Assembly: GCF_015354405.1 (NCBI RefSeq)
Contig: NZ_JADKYP010000001.1
Span: forward strand, 338,459 to 402,458
Reading direction: 5' to 3'
Length of the DNA stretch: 64,000 nucleotides
DNA from: Nocardia sp. BSTN01
GTDB lineage: Bacteria; Actinomycetota; Actinomycetes; Mycobacteriales; Mycobacteriaceae
Shown here: piece by piece, positions 18,565 through 28,687 of the stretch
Layout: every line of letters begins with the position of its first letter
How positions within the stretch are numbered: the first letter of the stretch is position 1
Program-made: the position numbers and the translations under genes
Notes under the pieces: model-generated
What the model saw: only the letters and a program-made list of their open reading frames with translations
Database searches by the model: none
Told to the model about the DNA's origin: nothing

Positions 18565-19211
18565 GGTGAACTCCTCATGGTGCGAGCTCGTCGGCGTTGT
18601 CGAGCGGTGCTTGGCAGCAGCGGTCTGTCCGGACCCTGGGCGGGGGCGACAGTGACCTCGCCGAGATCGGGCTCGGACCGTATCGCCGATCTCCGGCGAT
18701 CGCAGTACGTGGTCGCCGCAATTTCGCACGGCGCCGACGACGGCGATGAAGTACGTTAGGTCGCACAGTGAAATCACGTCAATAGATACGTCGACAGTGA
18801 TCGCAATTCCGGCAGATCTCAGATTTAACCTGCACGCTGTTTACTTTCTGGACCGGGAAAGCGATACTGACCGGTTGACTTCTTTCGCGAGTATTGCGAC
18901 GTGCCTGTAGATTCTCGCATTTTCCCAGTTCACGCCGTGCTTAGCGGAAGAAATGACCTGTTGTACTTACCAACGCTGGGGAGTGTGATATGTGATGTGG
19001 CACACTGGCTCCGGTGGTGCGGAAGAAGTCCGGATGGCCGAGTCGGGGCGGGCAGGTTAATAATCCGAAAAGCATGCGAATTTCACTCCGGTGCGCCGGT
19101 GGTTAGCTCGTTGCAGATTTACGTGATGGAAACACGGTGCCGCCGATTTTTCGCTGAGAAATAGCCCGTGCGCGGTGTGGGGGGCCGCACCCCTCCGGAT
19201 AAGGTGCGCTG
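18565..19211. other. Long intergenic region upstream of whiB3
   Basis: 647 bp with no supported gene. An 87-codon plus-strand frame (18901–19164) lacks a good ribosome site and recognisable sequence. Base composition is lower in GC than the flanking genes, especially 18770–19140. The region likely carries the divergent promoters for whiB3 (minus) and the Rv3415c-like gene (plus), with a long whiB3 leader possible. Confidence 0.5.
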
Positions 19212-20099
19212 GTGTTGGATTTGTCCCCGCGAGTCGGCGGGTTGCTGGACTCCGGGAGCGCCCCCGTACTGGTCGACGCGGCGTTCGGCGGCCGCCCCGG
19301 GATCGCGCCCGCGGATCTTCCCGCCGCCACCGATCCCGCCGGAACCTGGCTGCGGGCGGTCGTCCTCGGTGGTCAAGGGCGATATGCGGCGGCACGCACC
19401 GAATTGCTCCGGGCCGCCCGGCTGACCAGGAATCCGGTACTCGGCTCGCTCGTGGCCTCCACCGAGGCGTCGCTGCTGCGCCAACTCGGCTGGCATGCGC
19501 GCGCGGCGATCCTGGACGGGCGGGCGGCGGCGCTGGTCGTGAACCTGCCGGTGGACAGGGCGGCCGATCCGATGCGCGCCGCGGCGATCTGCGACGCACT
19601 CACCGGATTGGCCGCGGACGCGCTCGGGACCGGGCAGCCGCAGATGTCCGCGCGCTTGCTGCGGCGCTGTCGCGACGAAGTCGATCGCGCGCCCGGGGAT
19701 CTGCGAACGCTGGTGCGCTGGCATTGGGTCAGCGCCGAAACCGCCCTCGCCGCACCCGGTATGGGACTGGTCGCCGAGCCTGCCCTGGCTCACGCCGAGG
19801 CGGCGGTGGACACGGCCGAGCGGATGGGATCGGTTCGGCATCAAGTGAAGTCGCGGCTGCTGGTGGCCGCCGCGGCGGCGGGCGACGGTGACATCGATCG
19901 CAGTCGCACCATGGCCGATCTGGTCGATTCCGACTGCGCCACACACGGATTGCTGCCGCTGCGCTGGGCCGCCGCGATGTTGCGGGCGGGGGTGTGCGAG
20001 CCGCACGCGGCCCGGCGCGCGGCCGCGGAATCGGGTGCGTACGCGCAGATCCTGGCTGGTCGGGGCGGTCGGATGCGGCTCGCTCCGGAAATCGGGTGA
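19212..20099 (+). CDS. Conserved hypothetical protein, Rv3415c-like (TPR-like helical)
   Basis: 295 aa from GTG-TTG. Almost entirely helical, Ala/Arg/Leu-rich; repeated helix pairs (for example LRAVVLGGQGRYAAARTELL and VASTEASLLRQLG) suggest a tetratricopeptide-like solenoid. It sits between whiB3 and sigD exactly as Rv3415c does in M. tuberculosis. No enzyme motif, signal peptide or membrane segment. Function unknown. Confidence 0.85.
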   Translation: MLDLSPRVGGLLDSGSAPVLVDAAFGGRPGIAPADLPAATDPAGTWLRAVVLGGQGRYAAARTELLRAARLTRNPVLGSLVASTEASLLRQLGWHARAAILDGRAAALVVNLPVDRAADPMRAAAICDALTGLAADALGTGQPQMSARLLRRCRDEVDRAPGDLRTLVRWHWVSAETALAAPGMGLVAEPALAHAEAAVDTAERMGSVRHQVKSRLLVAAAAAGDGDIDRSRTMADLVDSDCATHGLLPLRWAAAMLRAGVCEPHAARRAAAESGAYAQILAGRGGRMRLAPEIG

Positions 20100-20226
20100 G
20101 CAGTGATCCCCCATGTTGTCCGACTCACATAGCTGAGCCGCTATTGTTGGTTCCGTTCCACCGACCGGTGGAAGCACCGGTCGAAATCCGGCCGTGCCAC
20201 TTGTAACGCCAGGAATATCTCTGACG

Positions 20227-20805
20227 ATGACGCACTCGGGCGAGGAGTTGGACGCCGCCGTAGCTGCTGCAGCTCAGGGCGACCGTTCCGCTTTAGCCCA
20301 GGTACTGGAAATCATCCGCCCGCTGGTAGTTCGCTATTGCCGTGCGCGGATCGGTTCCGCGGAGCGTGGGCAGCTCTCCGCGGACGACGTGGCGCAGGAG
20401 GTCTGCTTGGCTGTGATGACCGCCCTGCCGCGTTACCAGGACCAGGGGCGGCCGTTCATGGCTTTCGTGTACGGAATCGCCTCGCACAAGGTCGCCGACG
20501 CTCATCGCAACGCCGCCCGTAACAAGGCGGACGCGATGGCCGAAGTACCAGATGTCATATCCACCGACCAGGGGCCGGAGCAGCGCGCTCTCGAATCCGA
20601 AACGAGCCGGCAGATGAACAGTCTGCTGGCCACGCTACCGGAGAAGCATCGAGAGATCCTGATCCTGCGTTTGGTCATGGGTTTGTCAGCAGAAGAAACT
20701 GCTGTCGCCGTGGGCAGTACGGCGGGAGCTATACGAGTGGCTCAGCATCGGGCGCTCGCGAAACTCAAGTCACAAGTGGCGAGGGCAGGTGAAATGTATG
20801 GCTAG
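20227..20805 (+). CDS. sigD: RNA polymerase sigma factor SigD (ECF)
   Basis: 192 aa from ATG 20227; an in-frame GTG at 20194 would add 11 residues. Region 2 (VVRYCRARIG, LSADDVAQEVCLAVMTALPRY, FVYGIASHKVADAHR) and region 4 (LPEKHREILILRLVMGLSAEE, GAIRVAQHRALAKLK) match SigD closely. SigD responds to nutrient limitation and ribosomal gene control in mycobacteria. Its 3' end overlaps the start of its anti-sigma gene by eight bases, so the two are translationally coupled. Confidence 0.93.
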   Translation: MTHSGEELDAAVAAAAQGDRSALAQVLEIIRPLVVRYCRARIGSAERGQLSADDVAQEVCLAVMTALPRYQDQGRPFMAFVYGIASHKVADAHRNAARNKADAMAEVPDVISTDQGPEQRALESETSRQMNSLLATLPEKHREILILRLVMGLSAEETAVAVGSTAGAIRVAQHRALAKLKSQVARAGEMYG

Positions 20806-22012
20806 GGATGGCGAGCGCGGTCGGGGCGACTGGAAGGCGCGGCTTGGATCGCCGAACAGCGGTCCCTATGCCGAGGCATCCGGGGAGTCCGGTGATTCCG
20901 GGCCGGTGGATATCGCAGCGGTACGCCGCGATGATGCGCTGATCGACGCCATCGCCGGCGACGGTCCCGTCGCGACCGACAGTGCCGAGGAGTATCAGCT
21001 CGCGAGCCTGCTCGCGAATTGGCGGGCCGATATCGTCGAGACTCCGATGCCGGCCGGTCCCGATCTGGACGCCGTGGTCGCGGCCGTCAACCAGGAGATC
21101 GGAGCGCGGGAGGCGAGGGTCAACGCCCATCGCCGCGGCAAATTGCGACTGGTACGTCCGTTGATGGGCGCCGCGGCCGCGGTCGCGGTGATCGCGGGCG
21201 GGACGACGGCGTTCTCCTACGGTGCGCAGCCGGGTGATCCGTTGTGGCGGGTGAAGGAGGTCGTGTTCAGCCAGCAGGCGCAGACCACGATCGCCCAGCG
21301 CGCCGACGACGATATGACCAAGGCGCAGACGCTGATCGACCAGGGACATCCGGAACAGGCCAAGGCACTGTTGGAGAGCGCTTCCACCAACACGACCCAG
21401 GTCGACGACAATTCGCGCAAGCAGGATCTGCAGCTGCGCTGGCAGCATCTACTGGATCAGCTGAAGACCACCGCACCAGAGGTGGCCGCCGCGCTGGAGT
21501 CGCTGGAGCCGAAGGCCAATACGACGCCGACCACTCCGACCGTGGTCGCGCCGACGACGCCGGGACAGTCCACCAACCCGGGCCAGCACGAGAGCAGCGG
21601 TTCCAAGCAGAGCACTCCGGGACCGGAGATCATGCGCAGCCAGACCGCGCCCGAAACCGGAGCGAACGGTTCGGTACCGGGCACGCCGGGCACCGAGCCG
21701 GGGAGTGGCGCCAAGCCGCCGACGCAACAGCAGCAGCAACCGCCGACGACTGCCGAGCCGCCGACGCACGAGCAGCCGCCGACCCAGCAGCAGCCGCCGA
21801 CGCATGAGCAGCCGCCCACTCAGGAACAGCCGCCGGCGAATCAGCCCACCGCCAATTCGCCGACCACCATCGGCGGAGGGGCGGTGGTCCCGCCGACGCA
21901 GCCGCAGCCGCAGCAGCAGCAGACCGTCGCTCCGGTCCGCCCGTCGGTGCCCTCGGCGCCGACGGTGGTGGTGCCGCCGGCCGGTGGGGGATTGCACACC
22001 GGCATCGGCTAG
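20798..22012 (+). CDS. rsdA: Anti-sigma-D factor RsdA
   Basis: 404 aa. The N-terminal part carries the DDALIDAIAGD sigma-binding segment (residues about 45–55). A single membrane helix lies near residues 130–145 (PLMGAAAAVAVIAGGTTAF). After it comes a coiled segment and a long Thr/Pro/Gln/Glu-rich tail with repeated PPTHEQ/PPTQQQ units. In M. tuberculosis RsdA is degraded by ClpXP after signal-dependent cleavage, releasing SigD. ATG 20798 follows AGGTGA and overlaps sigD. Confidence 0.9.
   Translation: MARDGERGRGDWKARLGSPNSGPYAEASGESGDSGPVDIAAVRRDDALIDAIAGDGPVATDSAEEYQLASLLANWRADIVETPMPAGPDLDAVVAAVNQEIGAREARVNAHRRGKLRLVRPLMGAAAAVAVIAGGTTAFSYGAQPGDPLWRVKEVVFSQQAQTTIAQRADDDMTKAQTLIDQGHPEQAKALLESASTNTTQVDDNSRKQDLQLRWQHLLDQLKTTAPEVAAALESLEPKANTTPTTPTVVAPTTPGQSTNPGQHESSGSKQSTPGPEIMRSQTAPETGANGSVPGTPGTEPGSGAKPPTQQQQQPPTTAEPPTHEQPPTQQQPPTHEQPPTQEQPPANQPTANSPTTIGGGAVVPPTQPQPQQQQTVAPVRPSVPSAPTVVVPPAGGGLHTGIG
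21716..21843 (+). repeat. Short tandem repeats coding PPT(H/Q)EQ/QQQ
   Basis: Degenerate 15–21-bp units built on CAGCCGCCGAC encode a Gln/Pro-rich stretch in the extracytoplasmic tail of RsdA; length variation between strains is likely. Confidence 0.7.
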
Positions 22013-22051
22013 AGCGATATATCCGGCTGGACGACATATCCGATACGAGAA

Positions 22052-22086
22052 CCGATCGCCGATTCCGGCGGTCGGATTCGTGTTTT
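22052..22086 (+). terminator. Probable terminator after rsdA
   Basis: A 10-bp stem (22052–22061 with 22066–22075, one G·T pair), four-base loop, followed by ATTCGTGTTTT. Lies between the convergent rsdA and DUF5319 genes. Confidence 0.6.
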
Positions 22087-22194
22087 CCGGGGTAGATGTG
22101 CGCGCCGAGATATTCGGCAGAAGTGTGGAAAGTCACAGGCCGGACGTGCGCGCGGCTACGCCGGCGCGAGCACTACGCGGCTGTTGCGGACGGG

Positions 22195-22608
22195 TCAGGC
22201 GTCGAAGCCGTCGAATCCGTCGCCGTGCAGGGCTTCGTTCATCGAGGCATCCGCGTATCCGCGGCAGTAGTCCCACGTCACGTAGGCCTCCGGCGTCGGA
22301 TCGTAGGCGGGCTCGTGCGGGCGGACCGTGCCGTCGACCAGCAGTTGCAGCAGGTTGGCGCGCAGCATGTCCCAATCGTGGTAGTGGTCCTGCCGGCAAT
22401 CCTCACAGCTCACCACGAGACCGCGGATGCCCCGATGGGACAGCAGCGCCTCGTACACCGCGAGATCGGCGAGATCCTCTTCGACCGCTAGGCGCTCATG
22501 GGGGTCCAGCGGCTCCCCAGGCTCAATGGCATCGAGCGCGGCCGACGGGTCGGAGGGATCTCCGGCGAAGGGGTCCGGCGGCAGGCCAGGTGGTAGATGG
22601 TCACGCAC
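22195..22608 (-). CDS. DUF5319 protein (Rv3412-like)
   Basis: 137 aa from a GTG. Starts RDHLPPGLPPDPFAGDP; conserved CEDCRQDHYHDWDMLR and YVTWDYCRGYADAS. The C-x-x-C and His cluster suggest a small metal- or redox-linked fold. Soluble, acidic. Located next to guaB as in M. tuberculosis. Function unknown. Confidence 0.9.
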   Translation of the reverse strand: MRDHLPPGLPPDPFAGDPSDPSAALDAIEPGEPLDPHERLAVEEDLADLAVYEALLSHRGIRGLVVSCEDCRQDHYHDWDMLRANLLQLLVDGTVRPHEPAYDPTPEAYVTWDYCRGYADASMNEALHGDGFDGFDA

Positions 22609-22764
22609 AATCCCACGGTACGCAGAACCACCCCCTCCGCGCCAGCGCTGAAGGCATTTTGACGCGCTTGTTGCGGGGCTGTCACCCTCGTCCACCACTG
22701 TGTCGGAGGCGACGAGGTCGCCCCCGCAGGCGGCCGATACCATGGATACACAGGCGCCGGGTAG

Positions 22765-24420
<1,656 letters not shown>

Positions 24421-24599
24421 GAACGCCCGGCCGGTCCCCATGCCTGCCGTCCGACACGACCGCCCCCGGCGTATGGCGTACGCCGGGAACTGGGAGGATG
24501 GACGCGCGTCGGCGTGAGATCGCCGCGATGTCGTGACGCCGACGCGCGCGAGTTCGTCGCACACACGGGCGTGGCAGCACACACTAAGGAGAGACATCA

Positions 24600-25769
24600 G
24601 TGCGGGACATGGTCGAGATCGGGATGGGTCGGACCGCCCGGCGTACCTATGAGCTGGACGATGTCGACATCGTCCCCTCGCGGCGCACCCGGTCGTCGAA
24701 GCAGGTGTCGCTGGCATGGCAGCTGGATGCCTACCGATTCGACATCCCCGTGGTCGCGCATCCGACCGATGCGCTGGTGTCGCCGGAATTCGCGATCGAA
24801 CTGGGGCGCCTCGGCGGACTGGGCGTCATCAACGGCGAGGGACTCTGGGCCCGGCACGCCGATGTGAGCGCGCGCATCGAGCAACTGGTCGAGGTGGCCG
24901 AGCACAAGGGGCCCGAGGCCGCGGTCGAACTGCTGCAGGAACTGCACGCCGCGCCGATGCAGCCCGATCTGCTGGCCGCCGCGGTCGCGCAGGTGCGCGC
25001 CGCCGGGGTGACGGTCGCGGTGCGGGTGAGCCCGCAGAACGCGCGCGCTCTGACCCCGAGCCTGGTGCAGGCCGGCATCGACCTGCTGGTCGTCCACGGC
25101 ACCATCATCTCCGCCGAGCACGTCGGCGGCGCGAACGCGGTGCCGGCCGAAGACTCCGGCTCGTCGGTGGAACCGCTGAACCTCAAGACCTTCATCGCCG
25201 AACTGGACGTGCCGGTGGTGGCCGGCGGCGTCAGCGATCACCGCACCGCCCTGCATCTGATGCGCACCGGCGCCGCCGGCGTGATCGTCGGTTACGGGTC
25301 GATGCCCGGCGCCACCACCACCGGTGAGGTGCTCGGTATCGGCGTCCCGATGGCGACCGCGATCGCCGATGCCGCCGCCGCTCGCCGCGACTACCTCGAC
25401 GAGACCGGCGGTCGCTACGTCCACGTGATCGCCGACGGTGACATCGTCTCCTCCGGCCAGCTGGCCAAGGCCATCGCCTGCGGTGCGGATGCGGCGATGC
25501 TGGGTGTGCCGCTGGCCCTGGCGCAGGACGCGCCCGGCCGCGGCTGGTACTGGCCCTCGGCGGCCGCGCATCCGTCGGTGCCGCGGGGCGCGCTGCTGCA
25601 GTTCGCCGAGCCGGACGAGCAGCCCACCCTGGAGAAGGTGCTGTACGGTCCGTCCAGCGATCCGTGGGGGTCGGTTAATCTCGTTGGCGGCCTGCGTCGT
25701 TCGATGGCCAAGGCCGGTTACTGCGATCTGAAGGAATTCCAGCGGGTCGGCCTCAGCGTGCGGGCCTGA
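24600..25769 (+). CDS. guaB3: GuaB3-family IMP dehydrogenase-like protein
   Basis: 389 aa. Same barrel as IMPDH but without CBS domains. The opening EIGMGRTARRTYELDDVDIVP is the GuaB3 signature. The segment where GuaB has its catalytic Cys loop is diverged, and I see no equivalent GSICTTR. GuaB3 is conserved in actinobacteria and cyanobacteria; cyanobacterial members are GMP reductase-like, while the mycobacterial role is unsettled. GTG 24600 follows AAGGAGA at seven bases. Placed 179 bp after guaB. Confidence 0.92.
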   Translation: MRDMVEIGMGRTARRTYELDDVDIVPSRRTRSSKQVSLAWQLDAYRFDIPVVAHPTDALVSPEFAIELGRLGGLGVINGEGLWARHADVSARIEQLVEVAEHKGPEAAVELLQELHAAPMQPDLLAAAVAQVRAAGVTVAVRVSPQNARALTPSLVQAGIDLLVVHGTIISAEHVGGANAVPAEDSGSSVEPLNLKTFIAELDVPVVAGGVSDHRTALHLMRTGAAGVIVGYGSMPGATTTGEVLGIGVPMATAIADAAAARRDYLDETGGRYVHVIADGDIVSSGQLAKAIACGADAAMLGVPLALAQDAPGRGWYWPSAAAHPSVPRGALLQFAEPDEQPTLEKVLYGPSSDPWGSVNLVGGLRRSMAKAGYCDLKEFQRVGLSVRA

Positions 25770-25789
25770 ATCTCGCGCCGTGACCCGGA

Positions 25790-26587
25790 TCAGTTGAGCC
25801 GGGTCAGCACGTCCCCGCGCAGGAAGTCGCGAATCGCGGCATTGACCTGCGCGGGGTGGGTCATGTTGACCGCCTGACGGGCATCCTCGATTTCGCAGAA
25901 CCGGGATCCGGCCAGTCGGCGCGCCATTTCGAGCGCGTGCGCGCGCGGGATACCGGCTCGCGTGGGATGGATGACCAATGCGGGACAGGTGATTTCGGCC
26001 AGCCGATGCAGGATCGAGTCGCGGGCCAGCAGGCATCCGGCCGCGGCCTCGAGTTCGTGTGGGTCGCGCGCCAGCCATCGTTTGGTCCATACCGACCGGT
26101 ACCAGGCGTCGTCTCCGATCAGCCAGTGCGCCATGTGCTCCGCGAGGGCATGCCGGATATTCGGCTCCCGCCAGCGGTCCAGGAAGCGGCGCGAGGTCGC
26201 GAGTTCCTGCGGAGTGGGGCTGTGCGCCTCGGTGGAGATCAGGATCAGCGCGGCCACCCGTTCGGGAGCGAGCAGCGCGGTGCGCATGGCGCTGAACCCG
26301 CCCTGTGAGGTGCCGCCGACCACCGCGCGTTCGACGCCGAGCTGATCCAGTACGGTCAGGGCGTCGCGGGCCGCGGTCCAATAGGTGAAGGGCAGTCCCT
26401 CGTCGCGGGTGCGTCCGTGTCCGCGCGCATCCCAGGTGACGATGCGGAACTCCGGTGACAGCGCGGCCGCCTGCGAGGCGAACATCGTTCGGTCCATGAA
26501 GAATTCGTGCCCCAGTAGCACCACGGGACCACTACCACCGGAATCCTCGTAATGGATTTCGGCATCGATCGCGCGGGCGAATGGCAC
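25790..26587 (-). CDS. Alpha/beta hydrolase
   Basis: 265 aa. LGHEFFMD loop, WDARGHGRT, nucleophile elbow GGTSQGGFSA, and LVIHPTRAGI; the final His position carries NMTHPAQ. Start chosen at GTG 26587 because a TATCCT -10-like element ends seven bases before it, fitting a leaderless transcript; GTG 26593 is the alternative. It sits inside the gua cluster on the opposite strand and has no evident link to purine metabolism. Confidence 0.85.
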   Translation of the reverse strand: MPFARAIDAEIHYEDSGGSGPVVLLGHEFFMDRTMFASQAAALSPEFRIVTWDARGHGRTRDEGLPFTYWTAARDALTVLDQLGVERAVVGGTSQGGFSAMRTALLAPERVAALILISTEAHSPTPQELATSRRFLDRWREPNIRHALAEHMAHWLIGDDAWYRSVWTKRWLARDPHELEAAAGCLLARDSILHRLAEITCPALVIHPTRAGIPRAHALEMARRLAGSRFCEIEDARQAVNMTHPAQVNAAIRDFLRGDVLTRLN

Positions 26588-26797
26588 GAGCACGAGGATA
26601 GCGGTCGCCGACTACTGCTGCTCCGCCTTCGCGATCGTCGCGGGGGCCGGCGAGCATGGATATGCGTTGGCGGATAGGCCGTTTCGGGCGCCGGTCGGCA
26701 CCGGTCGATACGACCGGCGTCGAACCGGCGTAAGTGGGGGCGGTCACGGCCGTGAGCGGCAGCCTCGCCCGCCCTCGAGGTGCGCCGATGCCCTCAC

Positions 26798-26803
26798 TAA
26801 ACT
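26798..26803 (+). promoter_or_regulatory. guaA -10 element (leaderless transcript)
   Basis: TAAACT followed by six bases and then GTG at 26810. This places the transcription start at the first base of the start codon. No ribosome site precedes the gene. Confidence 0.55.
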
Positions 26804-26809
26804 GTGCGG

Positions 26810-28384
26810 GTGGCAGAAACCCAGCGACCAGTCCTCGTCGTCGACTTCGGGGCGCAGTACGCGCAGTTGATCGCGCGGCGCGTGCGCGAATCCAGTGTCT
26901 ACTCGGAAGTGGTACCGCATACCGCGACCGTGGAGGAGATCGCCGATCGGCAGCCGCTGGCGGTGATCCTGTCCGGCGGCCCGTCCAGCGTGTACGCCGA
27001 GGGCGCGCCGCAGCTCGATCCGCGGCTGTTCGACCTCGACGTCCCTGTCTTCGGCATCTGCTACGGATTCCAGGCGATGGCGCAGGCGCTCGGCGGCACG
27101 GTCGCCCACACCGGCACTCGCGAGTACGGCCGCACCGAACTGAACATCGACGGCGGCGTACTGCACGGCGGACTGCCGACGGTGCAACCGGTGTGGATGA
27201 GCCACGGCGACGCGGTCACCGATGCCCCGGCCGGTTTCGAGGTCACGGGGACGACGGCGGGTGCGCCGGTCGCTGCCTTCGAAGATCGCGCCCGGCGGCT
27301 GGCCGGTGTGCAGTACCACCCCGAGGTGCTGCATTCGCCGCACGGCCAGCAGGTGCTGAGCCGGTTCCTGCACGAACTCGCCGGGATTCCGGCGGCCTGG
27401 ACCCCGGCCAATATCGCCGACGCGCTGGTCGAGCAGGTGCGCGAGCAGATCGGCGACGGGCACGCGATCTGCGGCCTGTCCGGCGGAGTGGATTCCGCGG
27501 TGGCGGCCGCGCTGGTCCAGCGGGCCATCGGCGACCGGCTGACCTGTGTGTTCGTCGACCACGGCCTGCTGCGGGCCGGCGAGCGCGAGCAGGTGCAGCG
27601 CGACTTCGTCGCCGCGACCGGGGCCAAACTGGTGACCGTCGACGCGGTGGAGAAGTTCCTCGGTGAGCTGAAGGGCGTCACCGATCCGGAGGAGAAGCGC
27701 AAGATCATCGGCCGGGAGTTCATCCGCTCGTTCGAGGATGCGGTCGCCGAGGTCGTGAAGTCCACCGGCGAGGACGAGGGTCACGGGCCCGCGGTCGAAT
27801 ATCTGGTGCAGGGCACCCTGTATCCGGATGTGGTGGAGTCCGGCGGCGGTTCCGGCACCGCGAACATCAAGAGCCACCACAATGTCGGCGGCCTGCCCGA
27901 GGATCTGGAATTCGAACTGGTCGAGCCGCTGCGACTGCTGTTCAAGGACGAGGTGCGCGCGGTCGGCCGCGAGGTCGGGCTGCCCGAGGACATCGTTGCG
28001 CGCCAGCCCTTCCCGGGGCCGGGCTTGGCGATCCGGATCATCGGTGAGGTCACTCCGGACCGGCTGGAAACGCTGCGGCAGGCCGACGCGATCGCGCGTG
28101 AGGAGCTGACCGCCGCCGGTCTGGACGCCCAGATCTGGCAGTGCCCGGTGGTCCTGCTGGCCGATGTGCGCAGTGTCGGCGTGCAGGGCGACGGGCGCAC
28201 CTACGGTCATCCGATCGTGCTGCGGCCGGTGTCGAGTGAGGACGCCATGACCGCCGACTGGACGCGCCTGCCGTTCGACGTGCTCGAACGCATCTCCACC
28301 CGCATCACCAACGAAGTGGCCGAGGTCAACCGCGTCGTGCTCGATGTGACGAGCAAGCCGCCGGGCACCATCGAATGGGAATGA
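26810..28384 (+). CDS. guaA: GMP synthase (glutamine-hydrolysing)
   Basis: 524 aa. Class I glutaminase domain (nucleophile Cys in [10 protein letters not shown], then VWMSHGD and QYHPEV) joined to an ATP-pyrophosphatase domain ([12 protein letters not shown]) and a dimerisation domain ending KPPGTIEWE. It converts XMP to GMP. GTG 26810 is preferred over GTG 26804 because of the -10 element placement. Confidence 0.97.
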   Translation: MAETQRPVLVVDFGAQYAQLIARRVRESSVYSEVVPHTATVEEIADRQPLAVILSGGPSSVYAEGAPQLDPRLFDLDVPVFGICYGFQAMAQALGGTVAHTGTREYGRTELNIDGGVLHGGLPTVQPVWMSHGDAVTDAPAGFEVTGTTAGAPVAAFEDRARRLAGVQYHPEVLHSPHGQQVLSRFLHELAGIPAAWTPANIADALVEQVREQIGDGHAICGLSGGVDSAVAAALVQRAIGDRLTCVFVDHGLLRAGEREQVQRDFVAATGAKLVTVDAVEKFLGELKGVTDPEEKRKIIGREFIRSFEDAVAEVVKSTGEDEGHGPAVEYLVQGTLYPDVVESGGGSGTANIKSHHNVGGLPEDLEFELVEPLRLLFKDEVRAVGREVGLPEDIVARQPFPGPGLAIRIIGEVTPDRLETLRQADAIAREELTAAGLDAQIWQCPVVLLADVRSVGVQGDGRTYGHPIVLRPVSSEDAMTADWTRLPFDVLERISTRITNEVAEVNRVVLDVTSKPPGTIEWE

Positions 28385-28408
28385 GCGGCTGTCTCGACGG
28401 ATAGCGGA

Positions 28409-28450
28409 GAAGGGGCCTTCCAGCGTCGGCTGGAAGGCCCCTTCCTTTCT
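28409..28450 (+). terminator. Intrinsic terminator after guaA
   Basis: Perfect 16-bp stem (28409–28424 with 28429–28444), GTCG loop, then a pyrimidine run CTTTCT. It lies between convergent guaA and the small membrane protein gene. Confidence 0.88.
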
Positions 28451-28465
28451 GTCGTGCGCCTGGCG

Positions 28466-28687
28466 CTATTTCTTCCTTCGCGGCGAGATCACCAGGGCGA
28501 TGCCCACGACCACCGCGACGCCCACCACGATCCAGCCCACCGGGACCGCACTGTGGAAGGGCCAGGATGTGGGGCCGATGAAGGCCCAGACGCTGACCAG
28601 CAGGGCGAGTATTCCGGCCAGCAGCAGCGAGAACGACGGCCCGCGCCGAGTGTCGGTCCGAGTGTCGGCCGTTTCGTTGTCAGCCAC
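28466..28687 (-). CDS. Small two-helix membrane protein downstream of the PspC gene
   Basis: 73 aa from a GTG. Two hydrophobic helices (about residues 19–38 and 48–66), a charged N terminus and a basic end PRRKK, so probably an inner-membrane protein with both ends in the cytoplasm. Its start overlaps the stop of the PspC-domain gene by eight bases, indicating co-translation. It may be an accessory part of that envelope-stress module. No family recognised. Confidence 0.8.
   Translation of the reverse strand: MADNETADTRTDTRRGPSFSLLLAGILALLVSVWAFIGPTSWPFHSAVPVGWIVVGVAVVVGIALVISPRRKK

Noticed and set aside
18901-19164. 87-codon plus-strand frame in the whiB3 upstream region
   Set aside because: No ribosome site, no recognisable motif and codon use unlike neighbouring genes.
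25770-26810. A tRNA-like cloverleaf around 26680–26740 (CCGGTTCGAC-type loop)
   Set aside because: The putative T arm does not pair and no acceptor or anticodon stem can be formed; it is a local GC-rich palindrome.
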